This document shows, one piece after another, positions 35,418-43,865 of a stretch of 64,000 nucleotides of DNA (position 1 is the first letter of the stretch; every line of letters begins with the position of its first letter). This DNA comes from Aureispira sp964404215. GTDB taxonomy: Bacteria > Bacteroidota > Bacteroidia > Chitinophagales > Saprospiraceae. Under the pieces are notes generated by a model. The model did not search any database, was not told the DNA's origin, and saw only the letters and a program-made list of their open reading frames with translations. The stretch spans positions 8,345-72,344 of the forward strand of contig CAYOJF010000008.1 of assembly GCA_964404215.1 (NCBI GenBank). The letters are read 5' to 3'. A program made the translations under genes and the position numbers.

Positions 35418-35906
35418 TTACCCAACTCTTATAGGGTCGACTACCATAGGCTCTATTGCTGGCTCTATACTATCTCTTTCTATTTCATAAATAGACATTG
35501 CTCCTACGAGCATCAATAGGAATAATCCAGTAGCAATAAAAGGTGATAATGTAAATAATTTCCAAAAAGTAGTCTGGTGTTTTACAGATTCTTCCCACTC
35601 TTTTAACTCTCCACTTCCTACATAATATTTTAGGTACTTTCCTGCCCTAAATAAAGTCCAATTGAGGTAACACGTAAGACATAGTCCTATTAAACAGGTC
35701 GCTCCTATCAATACTCCTACGTAAAAAAACCTAGACTTTGTCTGAAAAAGTCTTCGATACTCATAAGAATCAATAAAAAAATAGAAAAAAGTAAAGATAG
35801 CTGTCACTATAGAAATTAACAGCAAAAAGGCAATTAAGCGTTGCCAAAAAAGTATTTTTTTGAACGAATTGAAATCAGTGATCCTTTCCATAATAATCTT
35901 TTCCAT
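35418..35906 (-). CDS. four-helix membrane protein, tandem paralogue 1
   Basis: A 162-residue member of the tandem triplet, starting at ATG 35906 or at an internal ATG seven residues later that aligns better with the paralogues (MERITDFNSFKKILFWQRL). The conserved segment ESVKHQTTFWKLFTLSPFIA is shared with 34852. It is the first transcribed of the three; 98 nt separate it from the next, with a weak GGATAC...GTATCC stem in the gap. Function unknown; multiple copies suggest dosage or variants of one membrane role. Confidence 0.7.
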   Translation of the reverse strand: MEKIIMERITDFNSFKKILFWQRLIAFLLLISIVTAIFTFFYFFIDSYEYRRLFQTKSRFFYVGVLIGATCLIGLCLTCYLNWTLFRAGKYLKYYVGSGELKEWEESVKHQTTFWKLFTLSPFIATGLFLLMLVGAMSIYEIERDSIEPAIEPMVVDPIRVG

Positions 35907-35958
35907 TTTTAAAGCAGCTGCTTGGAAGTTTTTTGAGAAGCCGTGATGAAATGATTCG

Positions 35959-36585
35959 TTAATCCAAATCCGAATTCTTAAAACCTAATTCTGGCAAGTA
36001 CTGTTTCATTTCTCTCTTAAAATCTGCATTTCCGTGCTTACGAATCATATCAAAAGCAAAGTCAAAATCTTTGTAGCTATAAGCAACAGTAGGAGCTTCT
36101 CCAGCACCAATTGCTTTGATGACTTTAGGAGCATTAATTGTTGACAAGACTTTGCGACTCATATCTAGAAACGGAAAGATATAATTACGTACAAATTCTC
36201 TATATTTAGGAGGATGTAATTCATAAAATTGATCTGCCAATCGACTGTATTGTTGCATAGCAACAGCATATTCCATCACAAAGACATTACTCAATTCGTT
36301 GCGTCTAGCTTTCAACATTTCAGCATCTTTTGCTCTCATTTGGGTTTCGATTTCTTTGAGTATCAATCGAATTCGTTCTTTTTTCTTGCCCAATGCATCT
36401 TCCAAGGCAAATAGTTTGTCATTCTGCTGCAACTGCACTTGTTGTAATTGTGCTTGTACCTTTGCTAATGCTTCGGCATTCTTGGATTGACTATACAACC
36501 ATGTACACCAAATTACGACACCAAATGCCAATAGATTAACAACATAAAATATCCAGTCTGCCTGTATTGCTTCTAAAAAAGTCAT
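35959..36585 (-). CDS. membrane-anchored coiled-coil protein, function unknown
   Basis: A 208-residue protein with one N-terminal membrane helix (about residues 10-30) followed by a long glutamine- and lysine-rich coiled coil (about residues 35-100, for example QAQLQQVQLQQNDKLFALED). The C-terminal half is helical and contains YELHPPKYREFVRNYIFPFLD. The topology suggests a small protein with a long cytosolic domain. No family recognised. It lies 28 nt after ychJ (stop 36614) on the same strand. Confidence 0.7.
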   Translation of the reverse strand: MTFLEAIQADWIFYVVNLLAFGVVIWCTWLYSQSKNAEALAKVQAQLQQVQLQQNDKLFALEDALGKKKERIRLILKEIETQMRAKDAEMLKARRNELSNVFVMEYAVAMQQYSRLADQFYELHPPKYREFVRNYIFPFLDMSRKVLSTINAPKVIKAIGAGEAPTVAYSYKDFDFAFDMIRKHGNADFKREMKQYLPELGFKNSDLD

Positions 36586-36613
36586 GGGATAAATTTTAAT
36601 TTAGGTTTTCTTT

Positions 36614-37036
36614 TTACTTTCTCTTCAACACAAATTTACTCGGAGGAGTTTCCCCCTTAACAAAATACCACTGTTTTCCTTCCTTCTGAAAAGTAGATAA
36701 CTCATGGTGCATCTGTTGTTTTCCATTGGCATCTTCATAATAAGCCATGAAACGCACCTTACCTTTCTTATCTTCCACACCTCCTTTTTGTCCTCCTTTC
36801 ACTTCTAGTCGCAGCCACTTCGTTGTTTGCAACCAACTCAGCAGCCCTGGCAAATCAATTTCATGCTTGGTGCTTGGATGATGTGTTGCTACAATAAAAT
36901 CGACCAACTGCAAAACATGAGCAGCATATCTAGCCCTCATCAGTTGAACTGCTCGAGTAGCTTGTTGTGGTTCTAGGTGAATCCGTTCACAACACTCCGT
37001 ATAAGATTTAGCACTACCACAAGGACAAGTGGACAT
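36614..37036 (-). CDS. ychJ: YchJ family protein with SEC-C motif
   Basis: A 140-residue cytosolic protein starting MSTCPCGSAKSYTECC, a SEC-C zinc-binding motif (residues 4-16) as in SecA and YchJ. The family body is visible: AVQLMRARYAAHVLQLVDFIVATHHPS (LMRSRY-A-F in the family) and the beta-rich NTF2-like part RFMAYYEDANGKQQMHHELSTF. Unlike many YchJ proteins it lacks a second C-terminal SEC-C. The function is unestablished. A -7 box lies 5 nt before the start codon, so the mRNA may be leaderless. Confidence 0.88.
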   Translation of the reverse strand: MSTCPCGSAKSYTECCERIHLEPQQATRAVQLMRARYAAHVLQLVDFIVATHHPSTKHEIDLPGLLSWLQTTKWLRLEVKGGQKGGVEDKKGKVRFMAYYEDANGKQQMHHELSTFQKEGKQWYFVKGETPPSKFVLKRK

Positions 37037-37041
37037 AAGAT

Positions 37042-37049
37042 CAAAAGTA
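37042..37049 (-). promoter_or_regulatory. -7 promoter box for ychJ, possibly leaderless
   Basis: TACTTTTG on the minus strand ends 5 nt before ATG 37036, so initiation about 7 nt downstream would fall on the start codon. No clear TTG lies at the -33 position. Confidence 0.4.
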
Positions 37050-37054
37050 TTTTA

Positions 37055-37144
37055 AGAAGTTGTTTAAAAAGTCTCTTCATATTCAAATGAAATATCTTTT
37101 TCTGTTACTCATTTCATCACAAATGAACTTTTTAAACAACTTCT
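37055..37144. repeat. inverted repeat with 18-bp perfect arms
   Basis: AGAAGTTGTTTAAAAAGT at 37055-37072 is exactly inverted at 37127-37144, with 54 nt between. The arm is the dispersed motif also seen at 17675-17697 and 20843-20868. It lies between the divergent ychJ gene and the methylase fusion, overlapping the upstream region of ychJ. Confidence 0.6.
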
Positions 37145-37239
37145 AAATGAGTTATTAGCTAAAGATAATATTTTTACTATTTTTAGTACTCAACTGCTTA
37201 GATATTTTATTCATAGATTTCAAAAACATTTTTGACGCA

Positions 37240-39918
37240 TTGAAACCAAACAGCAATACCCAACAATTAGAAACAATATTTTTCTCTACCCTAGATAGTC
37301 TTCGAGGCGTTTGGCGTACCCCCAATGCTATTTCTGTCCTATTCTCACTCTTTTTTTTTAAACGAGTACTTGCACTGCATAGAGAAGAACAAATCAAGCT
37401 CACAACAGATGATATTATTGATAATTGGGCGACGCATTTCAAAAAACAAGTGGTCATTAACCAATCAAAAGCCACTCAAGAGCTATTAGCGACATTTGCT
37501 AATTTTTCCAAAAAGAATCGACATTTTCAACATATTTTCATCCCTTTCATCCTTGCTCTAGAGGAAGAAAAAAATAGCCAACATCTCATTCAAATCATTT
37601 TGATGCTGGATGAAATTGATTTTTCTTCTGATAGTATTTCTATCGAAGACTTTGGTAATTTTTTCAATACTACACTTTACAAAGTTGCCTTACAAGTAGG
37701 TAAAAAAGGAAGAAAACATAGTACACCAAGCGCTATCAATCAATTATTGGTTGCTCTGGCAAAACCACAAGACAATGAAGTTATTTATGATCCTGCGGTA
37801 GGTCAGGGAAGTGTACTCGTAGAACTAGCAAAAGAAGCTTTTGGAATTGAACTAGTCGGTCAAGAACAAGAGTTACATGCTTGGTCTTTAGCTAAGATGA
37901 ACTTAATTGCCAATGGTCTTTATTACACCAAAATCGTACAAGGTAATTCCTTAACGACAGATGTTTTTGCAGAGCAAAAAGTGGATATCGCCGTTGCTCA
38001 TTTTCCTTTTGGAGCTTATCTTCCTACATTGCAGGTCAAAAATCAACCTTATTTGATGATACCTTTTGATGTTGGTATCCCGAAGGTGCACTGTATCAAT
38101 CTTTTTGTCCAGCTGCTATTATCCAAACTAAATAACCGTGGTCGAATGCTCACCATCTTGCCTATTCAGGCATTGACGGCAGACAAAGACGATAGAAAAT
38201 TGCGGGAATTCCTCATTCGGAGAGATTGGATTGAAGCTATTATTACCCTTCCTTATGGATTGCTACAGACTACCCGTGTCCCTATTTGTATCCTCATTAT
38301 CAATAAGGATAAACCCGTTGATAGACAAGAACAAATTGTATTCATCAATGGAGTCAATCTGAAAGTAGAAGCTACCTCTAAACTACAACGAAGAGTCACT
38401 CCAGAACACATTGAATGTTTGGCAAAAGCCTACCATCATTTAGACACTAACTGTAGTCCAGAACTACAGAATTGTATTGCAAAAGTTCCCCTACATCAAA
38501 TCATTCTGAATGATTATAACCTAGATGCCAAAAGTTATGCTTCTCCATTTATCTCTAGACTACGAAAACTAGAAGACTTGGGGCAACTCATCCAACTAAA
38601 GAATATTTTCAAACCTGATACCCCTTCCCTATGGTTTGACACAGCACCTAGCCAGCCATTAGCTTATGTTCAAGTAAAAGATTTAGGGCATTCGATTAGT
38701 AATTTCCAAATCAACCCTACTAATATCACTAAAGCAGACGATGTCAAACAAATTGTAGGACAATTGGTTAGTGAGAGTGTATTGATGGTCAATCGTAAGG
38801 GACAAAAACTACAATTAGGTTATTTTGAATTTAAAGGAACTCCCATTCTGATCAATGAAAATATCCTCACCTTTAGAGTAGATACCACATTAGTCAATTT
38901 GGAATACCTAGTTATTCAGCTTTTTGATGATTTATTCTTGCAACAACTAGAAATGTACAAACAAGATTATCAAAGTATATCTGAAGAACAATTTGAAGCC
39001 CTAAAAATCAACTTACCCCCACTTCAGGAGCAAAACAATATTGTCAAAGCTAAAAAGCTAGAATTGCTCCAAGCAGAAGAAAAAAAGGTAGAAAAACTAC
39101 GTAATGATCTGAATTTGGGTCGACAAAGAGCTCAAAATGAACAATATAAAATTATATCTTCTCTACAGCACGAACTTGGTAATCAACTCCCAGCTGTCCT
39201 TACTGAATTCAAAAACTTAAAAGACTATCTGCGAGACAAAGCAGACGATGAAAGCAATATTTCTTTTTATGAACCCATCTATCCTGTTTTTGAGGGGGAA
39301 GACTTAGAAGATATTGACAAACTACACAATGTACTCGAACGTATTGAATCTATTCTGATTCATTCCATCAATACACTGGATGCTACCAGCAATATTATCC
39401 AAGCGGATAGCAGCAAGCTTAATCTAGAGAAAACGAATATCAAATCATTGCTGGAAGCTATACAACAAATCTACAAAAACAACCATAATTTTGATATACT
39501 AATAGAAGTAGACGAAGATGGTAGTGGTAATGAATTGCAAATAGAAACCTATCTAGATAGAACCCAAATGACTACAGCGATTAGTAATTTGATCGAAAAT
39601 GGCATACGACATGGTTTTATAGATGATTCTAAAAAATACACCATTCTATTTCAGATTGGTATTGCCCCTAGCCAGCAAGAACTGATTCTGCTTTACAAGA
39701 ATGATGGAAAAGCATTCCCTCGTAATTTTTCCTTCGAAGACTTTATTAGCTATGGCAATTATGCTGGGAGAACGGGACATTCTGGAATTGGTGGATTTCT
39801 AATCAATCAAATTATTGAAAATCATAATGGGCAATTGAACTATCGTACCAAAATTAATACACACAACCCTTTCAAAGTTCAATTCGAAATTACACTTCCA
39901 TTGAACCAAAAAATATAA
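37240..39918 (+). CDS. fusion of HsdM-like DNA methylase, HsdS-like specificity region and GHKL ATPase
   Basis: An 892-residue protein with three parts. Residues about 1-440 resemble type I N6-adenine methylase HsdM: helical N-terminus, SAM motif I YDPAVGQGSVLVE (183-195), then FLIRRDWIEAIITLPYGLLQTTRVPICILII (325-354). Catalytic motif IV, normally NPPF, reads AHFPF (253-257), so methylation is doubtful. Residues about 445-610 look like one HsdS target-recognition half ending in FEALKINLPPLQEQ and a coiled coil. Residues 640-890 are a histidine-kinase-like module: H-box HELGNQLP (644-651), N-box ISNLIENGIRHGF, G1 NDGKAF and G2 GHSGIGG. No HsdR is nearby. The ORF is open upstream to 37159 without ATG, so TTG 37240 is the likely start. 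A regulator or defence sensor is possible; function is inference. Confidence 0.8.
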   Translation: MKPNSNTQQLETIFFSTLDSLRGVWRTPNAISVLFSLFFFKRVLALHREEQIKLTTDDIIDNWATHFKKQVVINQSKATQELLATFANFSKKNRHFQHIFIPFILALEEEKNSQHLIQIILMLDEIDFSSDSISIEDFGNFFNTTLYKVALQVGKKGRKHSTPSAINQLLVALAKPQDNEVIYDPAVGQGSVLVELAKEAFGIELVGQEQELHAWSLAKMNLIANGLYYTKIVQGNSLTTDVFAEQKVDIAVAHFPFGAYLPTLQVKNQPYLMIPFDVGIPKVHCINLFVQLLLSKLNNRGRMLTILPIQALTADKDDRKLREFLIRRDWIEAIITLPYGLLQTTRVPICILIINKDKPVDRQEQIVFINGVNLKVEATSKLQRRVTPEHIECLAKAYHHLDTNCSPELQNCIAKVPLHQIILNDYNLDAKSYASPFISRLRKLEDLGQLIQLKNIFKPDTPSLWFDTAPSQPLAYVQVKDLGHSISNFQINPTNITKADDVKQIVGQLVSESVLMVNRKGQKLQLGYFEFKGTPILINENILTFRVDTTLVNLEYLVIQLFDDLFLQQLEMYKQDYQSISEEQFEALKINLPPLQEQNNIVKAKKLELLQAEEKKVEKLRNDLNLGRQRAQNEQYKIISSLQHELGNQLPAVLTEFKNLKDYLRDKADDESNISFYEPIYPVFEGEDLEDIDKLHNVLERIESILIHSINTLDATSNIIQADSSKLNLEKTNIKSLLEAIQQIYKNNHNFDILIEVDEDGSGNELQIETYLDRTQMTTAISNLIENGIRHGFIDDSKKYTILFQIGIAPSQQELILLYKNDGKAFPRNFSFEDFISYGNYAGRTGHSGIGGFLINQIIENHNGQLNYRTKINTHNPFKVQFEITLPLNQKI

Positions 39919-40872
39919 ATGATGATGCAACTTGCTCTAGGAATTGATATTGGAGGAACTAATACTCGTTGGGGATTGGTCAATCAAAAAGGAACCGTCT
40001 TATTGGAAGGTAACCTTCCAACCAAAAATTACCCTACTGCCCAAACATTAGCGGAGGCAGCCGCCCAGACAATAAAAGCAGAACTGACCAACTATCCCGA
40101 TCACACCTTAGTTGGAATTGGGATTGGAGCTCCTAATGGAAATTACTTCAATGGTACTATAGAACATGCTCCTAATTTGGATTGGAAAGGTGTCGTTCCT
40201 CTCCAAGAGCTTTTTAAAGCCCATTTTGCAGTACCTATTGCCGTCACGAATGATGCCAATGCTGCTGCTATGGGTGAAATGCTATTTGGTGTAGCAAAAG
40301 GATTGAAAGATTTTGTAGTCATTACATTGGGTACAGGTCTTGGAAGTGGATTTGTTGTCAATGGTAAAGTACTCTATGGACATGACGCTTTCGCAGGAGA
40401 ACTAGGGCATACCATTATAGAATTAGCTGGTCGAGAATGCGGCTGTGGTCGACAGGGCTGTTTAGAAACCTATGTTTCTGCTACAGGTATTGTCCGTACC
40501 GCTCGACTATTTTTAGACCAAAATCAGTCTAGTAATACCCTTCTCAAAAACGATGATACCCTTACAGGCAAATTGATTACAGAAGCTGCCCAAAAAGGAG
40601 ATGTTCTTGCATTAGCTATTTTTGATTTTACTGCTCAAAAATTAGGTTTGGCGATTGCTAATATGGTTGCCATTACGAGTCCTTCTACTGTTGTTTTATT
40701 TGGTGGATTGGCCCAGTCGGGCGATCTATTAGCAGAGCCTACTAAACGTTATATGGAGATGTATATGCTCAATATTTTCAAAGAAAAAATACAATTACTA
40801 TCCTCTACCGTCCCTCAAAACCACGCTGCCATACTAGGAGCAAGTGCCTTGGGTTTTGAAGCTGCTCAATAA
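39919..40872 (+). CDS. ROK family sugar kinase (glucokinase-like)
   Basis: A 317-residue cytosolic kinase. The ATP phosphate motif ALGIDIGGTNTRWGLV is at residues 5-20, the sugar-binding TNDANAAAMGE near 112 and the catalytic region ITLGTGLGSGF near 135. The zinc-binding signature of the ROK family ECGCGRQGCLE is near 173 with all three Cys. Glucose is the most likely substrate by motif (ExGH: GELGHT), but N-acetyl-hexosamines cannot be excluded. Its ATG follows the stop codon of the methylase fusion without any spacer, so the two are probably co-translated, an unexpected pairing. Confidence 0.92.
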   Translation: MMMQLALGIDIGGTNTRWGLVNQKGTVLLEGNLPTKNYPTAQTLAEAAAQTIKAELTNYPDHTLVGIGIGAPNGNYFNGTIEHAPNLDWKGVVPLQELFKAHFAVPIAVTNDANAAAMGEMLFGVAKGLKDFVVITLGTGLGSGFVVNGKVLYGHDAFAGELGHTIIELAGRECGCGRQGCLETYVSATGIVRTARLFLDQNQSSNTLLKNDDTLTGKLITEAAQKGDVLALAIFDFTAQKLGLAIANMVAITSPSTVVLFGGLAQSGDLLAEPTKRYMEMYMLNIFKEKIQLLSSTVPQNHAAILGASALGFEAAQ

Positions 40873-40963
40873 ATAGACATGGTTACGAATGGTTTTGTAT
40901 ACCCCCATTCCAAATCGTGCTTAAATCAAATTTCATTGTTTTTTTCATCCCTCTCTTACTCTT

Positions 40964-41593
40964 ATGTCTGAACCTATACTAGATGACAACACTCTTACCT
41001 CTGATGAAGAGCAAAGTCTTCACCTGTTTTTCTGGCTCTTTCTTTTTGGATTAACTCTACGTATATGGGGGGCTATTATATTTAGACATCCCTCTGATTT
41101 TGTTGACATACTAGCAATACCTTTTTCTAGAATAACATTCCTAATAGGAGTCCTTAACTTCTCCTCTGATACGATTTTAGTCTTGGCTGGTTTAGCGGCA
41201 TTTCAGCAAAAAGCCTTTCATACCTTTAGTAATACTCCTAGAATGAATAAATATTTCATTCTATTTTTCATTGGTGCCTTTTTCAAAATAAGTCACTTGC
41301 TATTCCATGGCATTGCTCCTGACTTATTTGAGACTGCTGACAGATGGGTCAATATTCTTTTTAGGATTCCAATTGTATTAATTCCATGGCATTACTACCG
41401 TTCAATCTATCCAAAAGCTCCTACTCCTTATCTTTTTAGAATCCCCTTTTTCAGTGCTTGTGCTTGCGGTATCCTAAGTACTCTATTCCACATTCAATCT
41501 TGGCCTTATGCTACTGTATTGTTACTGACAGGAGGTGCACTTTTTTCTCTCAGTTTTTTGGGGTTATATATCGCCCATTCACAAAAAAAATAA
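40964..41593 (+). CDS. polytopic membrane protein with WPYA motif
   Basis: A 209-residue protein with six or so hydrophobic segments. The N-terminus starts with an acidic tail (EPILDDNTLTSDEEQ) that resembles MNDTILDDFKLNKE of the next gene, and the C-terminal segment LFHIQSWPYATVLLLTGG matches LFKFQSWPYASELILLF there. The F-K/H-x-x-x-W-P-(Y/G)-A motif also occurs in GldL-type motility proteins, as recalled, but the rest does not match GldL. It lies 12 nt before its paralogue. Function unknown. Confidence 0.7.
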   Translation: MSEPILDDNTLTSDEEQSLHLFFWLFLFGLTLRIWGAIIFRHPSDFVDILAIPFSRITFLIGVLNFSSDTILVLAGLAAFQQKAFHTFSNTPRMNKYFILFFIGAFFKISHLLFHGIAPDLFETADRWVNILFRIPIVLIPWHYYRSIYPKAPTPYLFRIPFFSACACGILSTLFHIQSWPYATVLLLTGGALFSLSFLGLYIAHSQKK

Positions 41594-41605
41594 AATCACC
41601 ACCTT

Positions 41606-42382
41606 ATGAATGATACTATACTAGATGATTTCAAACTTAACAAAGAGAACAAAATATTACATCCAATCTTTAAAATTTATCTTTTTGTACTATTCGCTAA
41701 ACTAATAATGGAGCTTGGAGTTCAGTCCTATACTAGGTACTCCTTTAGCTTTACTTATTCCTCTCTTTGCTTACTATTTGGTCTATTTGTATTCTATATT
41801 TTCATCCAAAAAATATTTCATCAACAAAATACATCTAATAGAACCCTATACGTTTTATTCGTTTGTTTTTTCATTGGAACTATAGGACAAACAGGTATAT
41901 TTTTCTTTATTGGACAAATACCCTATCTATCATTATTTCATGTACTCACTTATCATCTAATGTGGTTAGGTGCTGTCATCTTACCACTACATTATTATGC
42001 AAAAATACATAACAAAATCAGTGCTTTGAGCTTTTTTCGTTACCCTGTTTATATAGCAGCTCCCTTCTATATAATAGGAGTCTTGTTCAAGACAATGTCA
42101 TGGGTCTATGCTTCTGAACTACTTGTCATTAGTACCTTACTTTTCCTCTTTACAGGTAGTATTGCCTTTATTTCATTTCTGATTAAACAAAAAGGGAAAC
42201 ATTTATGGACAAATACAATCACGATGATTATGGCCTTTTCTTTTGCTATTGGAGTGTTATTTAAGTTTCAATCATGGCCTTACGCTAGTGAATTAATCCT
42301 TTTATTTGTTATACTCCTATTTGTCAGAATTATTCTATTCCTCATAGAAAGCCCGAAAATGAATAAAAATCAGTCTATGTAA
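41606..42382 (+). CDS. polytopic membrane protein with repeated W-(V/P)-YAS motif
   Basis: A 258-residue protein with about seven membrane segments and two internal copies of one unit: GVLFKTMSWVYASELLVIS and GVLFKFQSWPYASELILLF, about 60 residues apart. It is a longer paralogue of the 40964 product with one extra unit. Its last 8 nt overlap the end of thiH on the other strand. Resemblance to the GldL FKxxxWPGA motif is noted without claiming motility function. Confidence 0.7.
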   Translation: MNDTILDDFKLNKENKILHPIFKIYLFVLFAKLIMELGVQSYTRYSFSFTYSSLCLLFGLFVFYIFIQKIFHQQNTSNRTLYVLFVCFFIGTIGQTGIFFFIGQIPYLSLFHVLTYHLMWLGAVILPLHYYAKIHNKISALSFFRYPVYIAAPFYIIGVLFKTMSWVYASELLVISTLLFLFTGSIAFISFLIKQKGKHLWTNTITMIMAFSFAIGVLFKFQSWPYASELILLFVILLFVRIILFLIESPKMNKNQSM

Positions 42383-43484
42383 AACTCATTTCCCAATCTT
42401 TCCAGACAGGTTCATAGCCTTCCTTCTCCAACACCTTAATCATCTCTGCGGGGGAACGCTCATCTGATATCTCAAACTGTTCTAAAGATTGTGGTGCCAT
42501 GCAATACCCTCCAGGATTTGTCTTAGAACCAGCACTTAGGGAGGTAATTCCTAGTTTGATAATATGATTACGAAACACCTCTGTTTCTCTCGTTGAAATC
42601 GAAAGTTCGACCTCTTCATCAAATATTCGATAGGCACAAATAAGCTGTACTAAATCCTTGTCTGTCATCTCTACCTTAGGATCTAGTCCTCCAGAGAAAG
42701 GACGGAGTCGAGGAAAAGAAATACTGTATTTAGTTTGCCAGTAGGTACGTTCTAGATAATCTAAATGCAAAGCCGTAAAAAAGCTATCTACTCTCCAATC
42801 TTCCAAGCCAAATAAAGCCCCTAAACCAATTTTATGCATTTTTGCTTTCCCTAGTCGATCAGGGGTATCTAGCCTATAATAGAAGTTAGATTTCTTTCCT
42901 TTTGGGTGATGTTTTTTATAGTCTTCTTTGTGATAGGTTTCTTGGTAAACAAGAACTGTATGAACTCCTAACGACAATAATTCTTCGTATTCATGCTGAT
43001 CTAATGGTTGTATTTCTATGGATACATGTGCAAAATGAGGCGTAATCAAAGGAAGAGCTGCTCTAAAATAGTCCATTCCAACTGTCTTATTAGCTTCTCC
43101 TGTTACGAGCAGAATGTGCTCATATCCCATTTCCTTTATTACCGCTATTTCTTTTAGAATTTCAGCTCCTAAAAGTGTTTTTCGCTCTATTTTATTGTCT
43201 AAACTAAATCCACAATACGTACAAATATTCTGACATTCATTGGACAAATACATTGGTATATACAACTGCATCGTCCTCCCAAAACGCTTTAAAGTTAGCT
43301 GATGACTCAGCTGTGCCATTTGCTCTAGATATGGCGTAGCAGCAGGTGATATCAGTGCTTTAAAATCTTCTATGGTTCGCTTGGTAGCGGACAAGGCACG
43401 CTCTACATCTACTGCTGTTTTGGCATAGATGCTTTCCTTAGTTGTTTCCCAATCATACTGATCAAAAATAGCTTTAAAGCCCAT
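42375..43484 (-). CDS. thiH: 2-iminoacetate synthase ThiH
   Basis: A 369-residue radical SAM enzyme that cleaves tyrosine to 2-iminoacetate for the thiazole ring of thiamine. I choose ATG 43484 (MGFKAIFDQYDWETTKESIY) because it matches the usual start; the frame continues to 43526 inside the upstream gene. The cluster motif is NECQNICTYCGF (CxxxCxxC), followed by LLVTGEA and HVSIEIQPLDQHEYEEL, then GLGALFGLEDWR. The C-terminal SAGSKTNPGGY is also family-typical. No other thiamine gene is in the window. It overlaps the haemoglobin gene by 11 nt, which is unusual company. Confidence 0.93.
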   Translation of the reverse strand: MGFKAIFDQYDWETTKESIYAKTAVDVERALSATKRTIEDFKALISPAATPYLEQMAQLSHQLTLKRFGRTMQLYIPMYLSNECQNICTYCGFSLDNKIERKTLLGAEILKEIAVIKEMGYEHILLVTGEANKTVGMDYFRAALPLITPHFAHVSIEIQPLDQHEYEELLSLGVHTVLVYQETYHKEDYKKHHPKGKKSNFYYRLDTPDRLGKAKMHKIGLGALFGLEDWRVDSFFTALHLDYLERTYWQTKYSISFPRLRPFSGGLDPKVEMTDKDLVQLICAYRIFDEEVELSISTRETEVFRNHIIKLGITSLSAGSKTNPGGYCMAPQSLEQFEISDERSPAEMIKVLEKEGYEPVWKDWEMSFT

Positions 43485-43860
43485 ATAATTGCTGTTTGTA
43501 TAGTTTAGTTTGGATGACGGTAGCAATAGAATTTGCCCTATTAATAGCTTTTTGTGCTACTTTTCCTTCAAACAACTCTAGCACCGTTTCCTCAAATAGA
43601 AACAACCACTGTTCAAAATGTTCAGTTTCTAATTTTGATTGATGATGTAAATCAAGGTGTGTTTGCAAGACATTTTTTTTATAGCCATTGGGCTGAAGCA
43701 ATGTATTTTCCCAAAAATCAACTAACATTGGTAAATGCTCTTTCAGATTGATCTGAGCAATATCTGTAAATAAATAACCAATGATCGCATCCTTCAATGC
43801 CTTTTCGTAAAAAATTGCAATTAGTTTTTCGATGTCTTCCCTACACGTTATGTCTTGCAT
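43474..43860 (-). CDS. group III truncated haemoglobin
   Basis: A 128-residue globin. It opens with a short helix and EKLIAIFYEKALKDAIIGYLFTDI, then the distal region HLPMLVDFWENTLLQ with conserved Trp, PNGYKKNVLQTHLDLH carrying the probable proximal His, and FEQWLFLFEETVLELFEG. The W in F-W-E-N and the short length place it in group III (trHbP). These proteins bind oxygen, NO or peroxide in the cytosol. It lies 5 nt downstream of trkH and overlaps thiH by 11 nt; a radical SAM enzyme next to an oxygen-binding protein could be meaningful, although this is speculation. Confidence 0.85.
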   Translation of the reverse strand: MQDITCREDIEKLIAIFYEKALKDAIIGYLFTDIAQINLKEHLPMLVDFWENTLLQPNGYKKNVLQTHLDLHHQSKLETEHFEQWLFLFEETVLELFEGKVAQKAINRANSIATVIQTKLYKQQLYGL

Positions 43861-43865
43861 TTAGT

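Noticed and set aside
37240..39918. Standard type I restriction-modification locus
   Set aside because: No HsdR gene is present, the specificity part is fused and followed by an ATPase, and the catalytic NPPF motif is altered.
43485..43526. Longer thiH start inside the globin gene
   Set aside because: The added 14 residues have no likeness to ThiH, and ATG 43484 matches the family start.
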